In this document: positions 1-7,047 of the stretch, in pieces
Position numbering within the stretch: the first letter of the stretch is position 1
Layout: each line of letters starts with the position of its first letter
NCBI GenBank assembly: GCA_963821925.1
Contig: CAWGFO010000002.1
Location: 372,001-436,000, forward strand
Direction of reading: 5' to 3'
DNA length: 64,000 bases
Source: JAOUEA01 sp963821925
GTDB taxonomy: Bacteria; Actinomycetota; UBA4738; HRBIN12
Translations under genes and position numbers: made by a program
The notes under the pieces: generated by a model
What the model saw: the letters and a program-made list of their open reading frames with translations, nothing else
What the model was told of the DNA's origin: nothing
Database searches by the model: none

Positions 1-1
1 C

Positions 2-61
2 GGGGCTTCCTCGGTTCTCCGGAGGATGGGGCTACCGCATAGGCGGTAGCAGGAAGTCCCC
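2..61. other. Foldable structure at the window edge
   Basis: GGGGCTTCCT (2-11) pairs with AGGAAGTCCCC (51-61), with one bulged T, as a 10-bp closing stem. Inside it GCTACCGC (31-38) pairs perfectly with GCGGTAGC (43-50) around an ATAG loop. A weak third arm is possible at 12-21. It could be the terminator of a gene to the left or a small structured RNA. It matches no riboswitch class I know, and the left context is missing. No gene is visible from 1 to 181. Confidence 0.3.
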
Positions 62-181
62 ACAGCGAACGCGCCGAAACTCCTCAGAGGTCCTTGGTCC
101 GGGTCGATCCGCTCTCGATACTCGCGTCACGGGCCGGTCGGAGACCGGTGCGTCTCGGGCGTCATCCGAAGGGAGCACAGC

Positions 182-1054
182 GTGCACAGGAAGTCTCGGA
201 GGTGGGCGACACCTGTCGCGGTCCTCGCGATCGTCGCGATGATCGGGGGTGCGACGATCGCGTCGGCCTCGGTCCTGCGAACCAGCGTTGAGCGGGCCAA
301 GAGCAGCAAGGTGCGGGGTTGTGTGAACACGGCCACCCGTGCGGTTCGGATCATCCCGTTCGACAAGACGTGCAAGAAGGGCGAGCTCAACATCGTTTGG
401 AACAAGAAGGGTGTGACGGGCACGGCGGGTGCGACCGGTGCCACGGGTGCGCCCGGCGGCGGAGCCGGTTCGACCGGTGCTGCCGGTGCCACCGGTGCTA
501 CGGGCGCTACGGGCGCAGTGGGCCCAACCGGTCCCTCGGGTGCCGAGGGAGCCACCGGCTCGACGGGTTCGCTCGGCGGCACGGGCTCGATCGGAGCCAC
601 GGGCATGGCCGGCTCCACGGGCGGTGCGGGCGCCACGGGCTCGGTCGGTCCCACCGGTGCGGTCGGTCCTACCGGGGCCGATGGGGCAACGGGCGCCGAC
701 GGTGTCACCGGCGATACGGGAGCTGTCGGTCCCACCGGCGACCAAGGCCCCGACGGGATCACCGGCCCCGATGGAGGCACCGGCCCGGTCGGCCCGACGG
801 GTCCGAGCGGTGGCACGGTCGACGTGACGATCGTGTCGAGCACGTCCGCCAGCAGCTCCGCGAACAAGCCCGCCACCGCAACGTGCACCGGCGGCCGCAA
901 GGTCGTTGGCGGTGGGTATTCGATCAACAACACCGACGTCGGAGCCGAAACCAGCTACCCGTCTTCGTCGACGGCGTGGACCGTGAACGCGGTCGAGGTC
1001 AACAACACCGTTGGTTCCTGGACGGTCACGGCGTACGCGCTCTGCGCGCTGTAG
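182..1054 (+). CDS. Secreted collagen-like (Gly-X-Thr) repeat protein
   Basis: The 290-residue product starts with GTG at 182, preceded by a GAAGGGAG ribosome site. Residues 1-30 form a signal-peptide-like segment (Arg-rich start, then a hydrophobic stretch ending ASAS). Next is a short Cys-containing segment (GCVNTATRAVRI...KKGE) that commonly precedes collagen stalks in actinobacteria. About 130 residues of Gly-X-Y triplets follow, with Thr very often in the Y position, as in BclA-type bacterial collagens. The C-terminal domain (about 215-290, with ATCTGGRKVVGGGYSI and WTVTAYALCA) resembles the small beta-rich domain that caps such stalks. It probably acts outside the cell as a surface or adhesive fibre. 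The GC-rich coding repeats also create long antisense open frames, which I treat as shadows. Confidence 0.85.
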   Translation: MHRKSRRWATPVAVLAIVAMIGGATIASASVLRTSVERAKSSKVRGCVNTATRAVRIIPFDKTCKKGELNIVWNKKGVTGTAGATGATGAPGGGAGSTGAAGATGATGATGAVGPTGPSGAEGATGSTGSLGGTGSIGATGMAGSTGGAGATGSVGPTGAVGPTGADGATGADGVTGDTGAVGPTGDQGPDGITGPDGGTGPVGPTGPSGGTVDVTIVSSTSASSSANKPATATCTGGRKVVGGGYSINNTDVGAETSYPSSSTAWTVNAVEVNNTVGSWTVTAYALCAL

Positions 1055-1080
1055 CGAGCGACGGCTCGTCCGAACGCCGA

Positions 1081-1104
1081 GAGGCGGCCCTGCGGGGCCG
1101 CCTC
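1081..1104 (+). terminator. Terminator hairpin after collagen-like gene
   Basis: GAGGCGGCCC pairs perfectly with GGGCCGCCTC around a TGCG loop, 26 bases after the stop codon. There is no T-run, as with the other hairpins in this window. Confidence 0.6.
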
Positions 1105-1141
1105 TCTCGCAACGAGGACGTCGTCCCTCTGCGTCGCCGGG

Positions 1142-1147
1142 TAGCAT
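1142..1147 (+). promoter_or_regulatory. -10 box (TAGCAT), leaderless start of TPR gene
   Basis: TAGCAT lies 7 bases before the ATG at 1155 and there is no ribosome site. The transcript probably starts at or next to the start codon. Confidence 0.5.
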
Positions 1148-1154
1148 CGCCGCG

Positions 1155-1712
1155 ATGCAACGTCGGCGCGCACCTCGGGTCCTCCTGGTCGCGCTCGCCG
1201 TCGCGCTCGTCGCGGGCGCGTGCGGCAAGGACGTGGACCCCGACCAGGCGCTCGAGGAGGGGCTCGCCCAGCAGCAGGCCGGCAACCTCGAGGCCGCGGC
1301 GGAGCAGTATCAGCTCGTCCTGGACGCTCGCCCGAGCGACAAGTACGCGAACTACAACCTGGGCGTGATCGAGCAGGCGAACGGCCGTGTGCAGCTCGCC
1401 GAGGGCTACTACCGCGCGGCGCTCGACACCGACCCGAACTTCGTCTCGGCGCTCTTCAATCTGGCGATCCTGCGGACCACGGCCGGGGCGACCCAGGAGG
1501 CGATCGACCTCTACCAGCAGGTGATCGAGATCCAGCCCGAGTACGCGGCCGCCCATTTCAACCTGGGGATCCTCTTCCGCGACGCGGGCAAGCCGGGCCT
1601 GGCGGACACGCACCTCAACCAGGCGCTGGCGCTGGACCCCTCGCTCGCGGACCGGCTGACGAGTGACCCGGTGGCGCCGGGCTCGCCCACGGCGGCCAGC
1701 TCGACGCCCTGA
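1155..1712 (+). CDS. TPR-repeat lipoprotein
   Basis: The product has 185 residues. The ATG at 1155 is chosen because it opens a lipoprotein signal (Arg-rich, then LLVALAVALVAGAC, with the lipobox Cys near residue 23) and follows a -10 box at leaderless distance. An in-frame extension further upstream would run through the terminator. Residues about 40-150 form three to four tetratricopeptide repeats, seen as recurring A-x-x-x-Y/L-x-x-A-L-x-x-x-P spacing (for example FNLAILRTTAG and FNLGILFRDAG). TPR lipoproteins bind other proteins at the outer face of the membrane; the partner is unknown. A Ser/Thr/Pro tail ends the protein. It stands alone, upstream of the rplJ leader. Confidence 0.75.
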   Translation: MQRRRAPRVLLVALAVALVAGACGKDVDPDQALEEGLAQQQAGNLEAAAEQYQLVLDARPSDKYANYNLGVIEQANGRVQLAEGYYRAALDTDPNFVSALFNLAILRTTAGATQEAIDLYQQVIEIQPEYAAAHFNLGILFRDAGKPGLADTHLNQALALDPSLADRLTSDPVAPGSPTAASSTP

Positions 1713-1715
1713 CGT

Positions 1716-1745
1716 TTGTCGAGGGCCCGCCCGGGTCCGTATCCT
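1716..1745 (+). promoter_or_regulatory. Promoter of rplJ-rplL
   Basis: TTGTCG (1716-1721), an 18-base spacer and TATCCT (1740-1745) make a plausible sigma-70 promoter. The expected start near 1752 leaves a leader of about 135 bases that contains the L10-type structure. Confidence 0.55.
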
Positions 1746-1784
1746 GGTCGCGCCGCAGACAGCAGGGGCACGTTCGCATAATCC

Positions 1785-1885
1785 CGTTCGCGGGTACCTG
1801 CCGAGGCTGAGAAACGAAGACGCTTCGCGCTCCATGAGACGCGTCTCCGCTGTCTGCGGAGGCGCGTTCATTCATGTCAGGAGGC
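1785..1885 (+). promoter_or_regulatory. Probable ribosomal protein L10 leader
   Basis: The leader has a purine-rich internal segment (CGAGGCTGAGAAACGAAG, from about 1802) followed by a long hairpin: GAGACGCGTCTCCGC (1836-1850), loop TGTCT, and GCGGAGGCGCGTTC (1856-1869). Its place directly before rplJ fits the known autoregulatory leader, where L10 with L7/L12 binds a kink-turn and represses its own synthesis. The assignment rests on position and general shape, not on a covariance-model match. Confidence 0.55.
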
Positions 1886-1888
1886 GCG

Positions 1889-2557
1889 ATGCCCAAACCG
1901 GAGAAGGTCGAGCGGGTCGCTGAGCTCAAGGCGCGGATCGAAGGATCCGACGCCCTGCTGCTCACCGAGTACCGCGGCCTCACGGTGTCCGAGATCACCG
2001 AGCTCCGCCGGTCCCTCGCCGAGGGCGGCGCGAGCTTCGCCGTGGTCAAGAACACCCTGATGCGCCGGGCCGCGTCGGCGGCGGGGATGTCCGAGCTCGA
2101 GGATCTGCTCTCGGGCCCCTCGGCCATCACGTTCGTCGACGGTGACCCGATCGCGGCGGCCAAGTCGGTCGTCAAGGCCACCAAGCAGTTCCCCGCGCTG
2201 GTGCTCAAGGGCGCGTACATGGACGGGAAGCTCCTGTCCGCGGACGACGCCAAGGCGCTGGCCGAACTCGAGTCCCGCGAGGTGATGCTGAGCAAGATCG
2301 CCGGGATGCTGAAGAGCGAGATGAGCCGAGCCGCGGCCATGTTCCAGGCGGGCCAGTCCAAGTTCCTCTCGCTGCTCGAGGCGTACAAGGAGAAGCTGCC
2401 CGGCGACGCCACCGTCGCCGAGGTCGAGGAGGCCGCCGAGGCCCCGGCCGAGCCAGAGGCGGAGGCAGCCGAGGCGGCACCAGAGCCCGAGGCCGGGGAC
2501 GACACCACCGACGACACACCCGAGGCCGCGGCCTCGGATGACGAAGCGAAGGAGTAG
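1889..2557 (+). CDS. rplJ: 50S ribosomal protein L10
   Basis: The product has 222 residues. The ATG at 1889 is preferred over an in-frame ATG at 1874 because a CAGGAGG ribosome site (1878-1884) lies between them. The N-terminal globular part (MPKPEKVERVAELKARIEGS, LLLTEYRGLTVSEITELR, FAVVKNTLMRRA) is typical L10, which anchors L7/L12 dimers at the base of the ribosomal stalk. After about residue 175 there is an Ala/Glu/Asp-rich acidic tail of some 45 residues that is longer than in most L10 proteins. It forms an operon with rplL, 6 bases downstream. rplK and rplA, the usual upstream partners, are absent here. Confidence 0.95.
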   Translation: MPKPEKVERVAELKARIEGSDALLLTEYRGLTVSEITELRRSLAEGGASFAVVKNTLMRRAASAAGMSELEDLLSGPSAITFVDGDPIAAAKSVVKATKQFPALVLKGAYMDGKLLSADDAKALAELESREVMLSKIAGMLKSEMSRAAAMFQAGQSKFLSLLEAYKEKLPGDATVAEVEEAAEAPAEPEAEAAEAAPEPEAGDDTTDDTPEAAASDDEAKE

Positions 2558-2563
2558 CGAGCG

Positions 2564-2953
2564 ATGGCGAAGCTGAGCACCGACGATCTGCTCGACCAGT
2601 TCAAGGAGATGACGCTCCTGGAGCTGTCCGAGTTCATCAAGCAGTTCGAGGAGACGTTCGACGTGACGGCCGCCGCGGCCGCGCCCGTCATGATGGCCGC
2701 GCCCGGCGGCGCTGCCGGCGGCGGCGAGGCCGCCGAGGAGCAGTCCGAGTTCGACGTGGTCCTCACGGCGGCGGGCGACAAGAAGATCCAGGTGATCAAG
2801 GAGGTGCGCGCCCTCACGAGCCTTGGCCTCAAGGAGGCCAAGGACCTGGTGGACGGCGCCCCCAAGGCCGTCCTGGAGAAGGTCAACAAGGAGGCCGCCG
2901 ACGCCGCCAAGGAGCAGCTGGAGGCCGCCGGCGCAACCGTCGAGGTCAAGTAG
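2564..2953 (+). CDS. rplL: 50S ribosomal protein L7/L12
   Basis: This 129-residue stalk protein recruits translational GTPases. It has the N-terminal dimerisation helix pair (STDDLLDQFKEMTLLELSEF), an Ala/Gly/Pro hinge (about 37-57) and the conserved C-terminal factor-binding domain (EFDVVLTAAGDKKIQVIKEV, GLKEAKDLVDGAPK). It follows rplJ with a ribosome site (AAGGAG) overlapping the end of that gene, and is closed by a strong terminator. In many actinobacteria rpoB follows within a few hundred bases; here four other genes intervene. Confidence 0.97.
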   Translation: MAKLSTDDLLDQFKEMTLLELSEFIKQFEETFDVTAAAAAPVMMAAPGGAAGGGEAAEEQSEFDVVLTAAGDKKIQVIKEVRALTSLGLKEAKDLVDGAPKAVLEKVNKEAADAAKEQLEAAGATVEVK

Positions 2954-2979
2954 CTCGACGGGAACCACTGCAGTGCCAT

Positions 2980-3006
2980 GAGGGCGGGGCCGACGGCCCC
3001 GCCCTC
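2980..3006 (+). terminator. Terminator after rplL
   Basis: GAGGGCGGGGCC and GGCCCCGCCCTC form a perfect 12-bp stem around GAC, 26 bases after the rplL stop. No T-run follows. Confidence 0.7.
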
Positions 3007-3040
3007 GTATCATCGAGGCAGGACCCACGTTTCCGCCCCG

Positions 3041-3049
3041 TGCTATGGT
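3041..3049 (+). promoter_or_regulatory. Extended -10 promoter of XRE gene
   Basis: TGC followed by TATGGT (3044-3049) forms an extended -10 element. No good -35 is seen. The expected start near 3056 gives a 5' leader of about 45 bases ending in GAGGGAGGC. Confidence 0.4.
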
Positions 3050-3101
3050 CACGCGTCACTGAGGGTGCGCGGGGACGGATCGTCCGAGGGAGGCAGGCAC
3101 G

Positions 3102-3509
3102 ATGCAGGGAGCAGACGGCAAGCACTTCGGCAATCGACTCCGCGAGGCGCGACTGGCAGCAGGGCTCAGTCAGTCCGAGCTCGAGGAGTTGTCCGGGATC
3201 CCGAAGGCGCGGCTCTCCCGGTACGAGAACGGCCACGTCGAGCCCTCGATCCAGACCCTGGCTCGCCTGGCCCGCGCGCTCAACGTCTCCGAGGCCTCGC
3301 TCCTGGGTGACCAGCGCGCGGTGCTCGAGGACTTCTTCGCGGTGCTCGCCGAACGTGGCGTGCAGATCCAGACGAAGGAGCAAGGCAAGCGCCTGGCGGC
3401 GGCCGTGGCCGACATGGTGCAGGCGCTCGGCGGGATCGAATCCGTCGCCGGACCGGCGGAGCCGACGGAGTCCTCGGTCGACTGGACGCCGGCCGCCGCC
3501 CTCAGCTGA
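3102..3509 (+). CDS. XRE-family helix-turn-helix regulator
   Basis: The product has 135 residues; the ATG at 3102 follows a GAGGGAGGC ribosome site. Residues about 9-66 are a Cro/C1-type DNA-binding fold (FGNRLREARLAAGLSQSELEE, then the recognition helix KARLSRYENGHVEPS, then LARLARALNVSEASLLG). The C-terminal part (about 70-115, DFFAVLAERGVQIQ...AAAVADMVQALGGI) is helical and matches no ligand domain I know; it may dimerise. The gene stands alone with its own promoter between the rplL terminator and a degraded sugar locus. Its target is unknown; self-regulation is the usual mode of the family. Confidence 0.85.
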   Translation: MQGADGKHFGNRLREARLAAGLSQSELEELSGIPKARLSRYENGHVEPSIQTLARLARALNVSEASLLGDQRAVLEDFFAVLAERGVQIQTKEQGKRLAAAVADMVQALGGIESVAGPAEPTESSVDWTPAAALS

Positions 3510-3597
3510 CGCCCGGCTCCCTCGCCCTCCGAACGCTCCAGACCCGTAGTTCCTGTTCGGGGTACGGTCCTGCGCGCCCCGCGCCGATGTCTCCTGC

Positions 3598-4323
3598 ATG
3601 GAGCCGGCGCAGGGAGGACGGAGCGAACGCTCGACCCCCGTCTGTCGGCATGGGCACGACCGACCCCGCGTCCTGCGCATCACCACCCGCTTCCGCGGCA
3701 GCGACCACGCCGACGACCTGATCCGCAGCACCGAGGCGCTGCGCGCGCGGGGGTTCGACACACGGCTCGTCTGGGGTGGGTCCCACGACGAGGCGGTCGT
3801 TGGGGACCCGCCGTCGGGGATGGCGCACACGTACCTCCCGTGGCTCGGCCAGGAGCTCCACCCGGGTGATGACCTTCGAGCCGCGGCCGCGATCGCGGGC
3901 ATCGTCCGCCGCTGGAAGCCCGACGTCGTGCACACGCACCTCGCGAAGGCGGGAGCGCTGGGGCGTCTCGTGGCGATCCGTGCCCGCGTGCCCGTCGTGC
4001 TCCATACGTTCCACGACCGTGCCTGGCGCCACGATCGATCCGCCCTGCGGAGCGCCGCCTTCACGACCGTCGAGCGCCGACTCGCGGGTCGCACCGATGC
4101 GCTCACGACCGGGTCCGCATGGATGCGCGACGAGCTCCTCGGCCTCGGGATCGGTCGTCCCGCTCAGTGGCACGTGGTGGCGACGGGGGAGGACCCGAGC
4201 GACCTCGTGGAGCTCTACGCGCGGCTGCTCGAGGGATCGCTCGCGACGCGATCGGCGCACGCGGCACCCGTGCCTCCGGCCCAGCCTGAGGGAGCGGCCT
4301 CCCCGGCGTTGCCGGGCGTGTGA
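3598..4323 (+). CDS. Truncated GT4-type glycosyltransferase (acceptor domain only)
   Basis: The product has 241 residues against about 370-400 for an intact family 4 glycosyltransferase. Residues 23-193 are a normal N-terminal GT-B acceptor domain (RVLRITTRF, LRARGFDTRLVWG, DVVHTHLAKAGALGRL, VVLHTFHD, TGSAWMRDELLGLGI). The text then jumps within a few residues of WHVV to GEDPSDLVELYARLLEG, which looks like the last helix of the C-terminal domain. The whole nucleotide-sugar-binding half, with its E-x7-E motif, is therefore missing, as after an in-frame internal deletion of about 170 codons. It is unlikely to be catalytic. The start (ATG at 3598) has no clear ribosome site, and a TACGGT -10-like box lies at 3563. 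An RmlC-like gene follows. Confidence 0.6.
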   Translation: MEPAQGGRSERSTPVCRHGHDRPRVLRITTRFRGSDHADDLIRSTEALRARGFDTRLVWGGSHDEAVVGDPPSGMAHTYLPWLGQELHPGDDLRAAAAIAGIVRRWKPDVVHTHLAKAGALGRLVAIRARVPVVLHTFHDRAWRHDRSALRSAAFTTVERRLAGRTDALTTGSAWMRDELLGLGIGRPAQWHVVATGEDPSDLVELYARLLEGSLATRSAHAAPVPPAQPEGAASPALPGV

Positions 4324-4381
4324 GCCACGGGTAGCCTCGCGCCCTGAGGCGCGTCGGCGCCCTGGCGCGGGGGGAAGCACG

Positions 4382-4915
4382 ATCGAACTCGAGGGCGTAC
4401 GGATCATCGACCTGACGACGCACGCCGACGCGCGTGGCTCGTTCACCGAGACCTTCAGGCGCGCCTGGCTGCCCGACGACGCGCCGCCGATGATCCAGTC
4501 GAACCTCAGCGTGAGCCACGCCGGCGTGCTCCGGGGCATCCACTTCCACCGGTCCCAGGCCGACTTCTGGGTGTTCCTGGAAGGCCGGGCGTTCATCGCT
4601 CTCCTCGATCTCCGGAGCGGCTCGCCCACCGAGCGCGCACAGCAGACCCTGACGATCGACGCCGCGGAAGGGCGGCGCGGGATCTATCTCCCGCCGGGCG
4701 TCGCGCACGGGTTCCTGGCGCTCACCGACGCCTGGCTCCAATACATGGTCGACGCGTACCACACGGGCGACGACGAGCAGGGATTCGCCTGGGACGACCC
4801 CGACGCCGCCGTCCCATGGCCGACCGACGGGCCGGTGCTGTCGGAACGGGACGCGCTCGCGCCTCCGCTCGCCGAGGTGCTCGGGCAGGCGCCCGCGTAC
4901 GGCGCTCAGCCGTAA
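4382..4915 (+). CDS. dTDP-4-dehydrorhamnose 3,5-epimerase-like protein
   Basis: The reading frame encodes about 177 residues of RmlC-type cupin. The signature GVLRGIHFH carries the catalytic His (residue 54 from the assumed start). Tyr residues in LQYMVDAY (121, 126) and GFAWDDPDAAVPWP match the active-site Tyr and Asp regions. It would epimerise dTDP-4-keto-6-deoxyglucose on the way to dTDP-rhamnose. The start is a problem: no ATG, GTG or TTG lies in frame before residue 37, although GGGGGGAA (4369-4376) is well placed before ACG (4379) or ATC (4382). Either a rare start is used or one base is wrong or mutated. A TAGCCT box at 4332-4337 is the likely -10. The 3' end overlaps the convergent DUF4012 gene by 10 bases. 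Confidence 0.65.
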   Translation: MELEGVRIIDLTTHADARGSFTETFRRAWLPDDAPPMIQSNLSVSHAGVLRGIHFHRSQADFWVFLEGRAFIALLDLRSGSPTERAQQTLTIDAAEGRRGIYLPPGVAHGFLALTDAWLQYMVDAYHTGDDEQGFAWDDPDAAVPWPTDGPVLSERDALAPPLAEVLGQAPAYGAQP

Positions 4916-6801
4916 CGCACGAACAGGTCGATCGGTGCCGTGGGGGAGCCCTCGAGCCGAACGACGTCGGCGCCGCGTTCGAACGCGGCCGACGCGCCCA
5001 GCACGGTCAGGCCGTCCGGCACGACGATCCGAAGCCTGACGACGCCCGGGAAGGCGAGCGGCTGCGGCACGATCCGCACCCGGTACGTGCCGTTCCCGTC
5101 CAACACGAGCGCGGCCGCGGGACGCCGGTAGCTCACGATCAGGCTCATCGCGGACCCCGGATCTGCCCGCAGGCTCGCGTCGAGATAGGGCGTGCCGTCG
5201 TCGTCCTTGCCCAGCGTGGTCTCCGACGGCGTGCTCGTCTCTCCGGCGATCCCCTCCGCCCCCCTGGGCAGGGTCACGCGGACGTCCGCGGACCAGGCGC
5301 CCACGCGTGCCTCACCGAAGGCGCGTCCGAGGAGCGCCGACGGGGGACCGTCGGGCGCACGGTTCTGGAGCTCCACGGTGGTCTTGACCTTGGCCGAACC
5401 GGTCTCGTCGAGCGTGACGGTCTGGGTCGTCACCCACCGGACGTACGTGCCGGCGAGGTTCGACGCGGTCGAGGTGGCGGTCCACGCGAGCGGGTTCCGC
5501 CCGGGGTCCGCCACGCCCGCGGCGCCGAGTCCTCGGATCAGCGCCTGCTCACGTTTCGTGGTCGAGAACAGCACGAGGTGGCGGTCGGCCGCCATCGCGG
5601 AGGTCGCGGTCGCGAACGCCTCGGTCGAGGGGCGGCGTCCGAGGGCGCTGTCGAGCACGGCGGTCCCCAGCTCGGCCTGTCGCGCCTCGCCCTCCTCGCG
5701 ATCGGGCCCGAGGAACGGCTCCCGTTCGATCGCGGCGATCGCGTCCTCGAACCGCAGGGGGTCATCGCGCCCGGCGACCTCGACGTCGCCGGTCATCCAG
5801 AGCAGCTCCTCCAGTCCGATCGTGTCGGTGAGGATCACGCCGTCCAGCGGGCCGAGCCCGGTCTCGGTGGCGCTCGCCAGCAGGGCCGCGGCGACATCGG
5901 GCCCGCGCGGGGACGTGGTGGCGGACGCGAGGTCCCGGTCGGCGACCGAGAGCGGCTCCATCGACATCGCCCCGTCGGTGGCGGTCAGGACGCCGATCCC
6001 TCCGACCGCCCCGCCGGCTGGCGCCGTCTCGCCCAACCGCTGGACCGCGACGAGGTACCGGCGCGTGCCGTCGCCCCCGAGGAATCCGGGCAGGAGCCGG
6101 GCCAGGCGCGCGGCGTCGCCGGCGAGCGCCGCTCGTCGCTCCAGCGAGGAGACGGCATCCTCGTAGCCGGTCCCCACCGGCCCGACGAGTCCGCCGCCGC
6201 CCTGCGCCTCGAGGTCGTCGAGGGCTGCCCGCAGTCGGTTCGCCACGTCGTCGAGCATCGCCCCGGCTTCGCGGATCCTCGTCAGGTCGACGTCGCCGAG
6301 CGAGCTGGTCGCCGGCAGGAGGATGTCGTTCCAATCGAGGACCTGGGCCGCGTCCACGAGCACCAGCCCGGCCTCGGCGGTGGCCTGCTCGGCTCGCGCC
6401 ACGGCCACGACCCCGTCGAGGTTATCTCCGACGAACGGGAGGAGCCCGACGATCCGCATCGCGGGATGACCGGACGCATCGATCGCCGCGGCGGCCGCGT
6501 CGGCCGCATCGAGGAACGATCCGGCCCCGACCTGAGGGTCGCCGGTCACGACCGCCTCGATCCCTGCGCCCAGGTGCGATCGTGCCGCGGTCACCCCTCG
6601 GAGCATCGTTCGAGCCGACCACAGACCGTCGATCGTCAGGAGGATCAGGAGGGTCCCGAGCCCGGCGAGGACGGCGAACGCGATCGCGCGTCGCCGCGTG
6701 CGCCGGCTCCTGCGAGGGAGGCGCCACGCCAGCGAGAACGCGCCGGCGGACGATCCCTCCACGCGGCGTTCGGACGCCCCAGCGGCCTCGGATCCGGTCA
6801 C
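4906..6801 (-). CDS. DUF4012 membrane-anchored protein
   Basis: The product has 631 residues from a GTG at 6801. The N-terminus is cytoplasmic and Arg-rich (LPRRSRRTRRRA), followed by one membrane segment (about 39-60, IAFAVLAGLGTLLILLTIDG). The rest lies outside the membrane and includes the DUF4012 region (about 225-420: GGDGTRRYLVAVQRLGETAPAGGAVGGIGVLTATDG, VILTDTIGLEELLWMTGDVEV, FATATSAMAADRHLVLFS). A beta-rich C-terminal part follows. DUF4012 proteins occur widely in actinobacteria near polysaccharide genes, which would suit the neighbouring epimerase and glycosyltransferase remnants, but no biochemical role is established. It has its own leaderless-type -10 box. Confidence 0.8.
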   Translation of the reverse strand: MTGSEAAGASERRVEGSSAGAFSLAWRLPRRSRRTRRRAIAFAVLAGLGTLLILLTIDGLWSARTMLRGVTAARSHLGAGIEAVVTGDPQVGAGSFLDAADAAAAAIDASGHPAMRIVGLLPFVGDNLDGVVAVARAEQATAEAGLVLVDAAQVLDWNDILLPATSSLGDVDLTRIREAGAMLDDVANRLRAALDDLEAQGGGGLVGPVGTGYEDAVSSLERRAALAGDAARLARLLPGFLGGDGTRRYLVAVQRLGETAPAGGAVGGIGVLTATDGAMSMEPLSVADRDLASATTSPRGPDVAAALLASATETGLGPLDGVILTDTIGLEELLWMTGDVEVAGRDDPLRFEDAIAAIEREPFLGPDREEGEARQAELGTAVLDSALGRRPSTEAFATATSAMAADRHLVLFSTTKREQALIRGLGAAGVADPGRNPLAWTATSTASNLAGTYVRWVTTQTVTLDETGSAKVKTTVELQNRAPDGPPSALLGRAFGEARVGAWSADVRVTLPRGAEGIAGETSTPSETTLGKDDDGTPYLDASLRADPGSAMSLIVSYRRPAAALVLDGNGTYRVRIVPQPLAFPGVVRLRIVVPDGLTVLGASAAFERGADVVRLEGSPTAPIDLFVRYG

Positions 6802-6807
6802 GGACGG

Positions 6808-6813
6808 ACCCTA
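6808..6813 (-). promoter_or_regulatory. -10 box (TAGGGT) of DUF4012 gene
   Basis: On the minus strand TAGGGT is separated by only 6 bases (CCGTCC) from the GTG at 6801, so the transcript probably has no 5' leader. Confidence 0.5.
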
Positions 6814-6951
6814 CCGCAGCGCCGGGACCGGGTCGCTTCCCGCGCAACGGCGCGGGAGGAGGGCTCCTGAGAACCCGTGGGAGTGGGTTGACCCCGGCCC
6901 TGTCGCGGCGTACCCTTCCGGCGTCCCTCCCGGGGACCCGGGCAGGCGCCG

Positions 6952-6980
6952 TTGACGGTGCCTGCCTTCGTGCGTACAGT
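6952..6980 (+). promoter_or_regulatory. rpoB promoter
   Basis: TTGACG (6952-6957), exactly 17 bases, then TACAGT (6975-6980) is the best sigma-70-type promoter in the window. The start near 6987 leaves a leader of about 60 bases before the TTG start of rpoB. An in-frame TTG inside this -35 box is not a translation start. Confidence 0.8.
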
Positions 6981-7047
6981 AACTGTTTGCCGTGCCGTCC
7001 ACCGCGCTTCGCTGTGCGCCGCTCTAGCTTCCCTGGGAGGGATCCTT

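Noticed and set aside
417..810. Short tandem DNA repeats that could suggest a CRISPR or satellite array
   Set aside because: They are 9-base coding units of a collagen-like protein with no spacer structure.
32..1285. Long minus-strand frames opposite the collagen-like gene, including a Pro-Val-Ala-Pro repeat protein
   Set aside because: The repeats are the antisense of Gly-X-Thr codons. The plus strand has the start site, signal peptide, known end domains and terminator.
4816..6870. Open frame of 684 codons antisense to the DUF4012 gene
   Set aside because: Arg/Gly/Pro-rich text with no motif; the minus-strand protein has a clear membrane anchor and domain.
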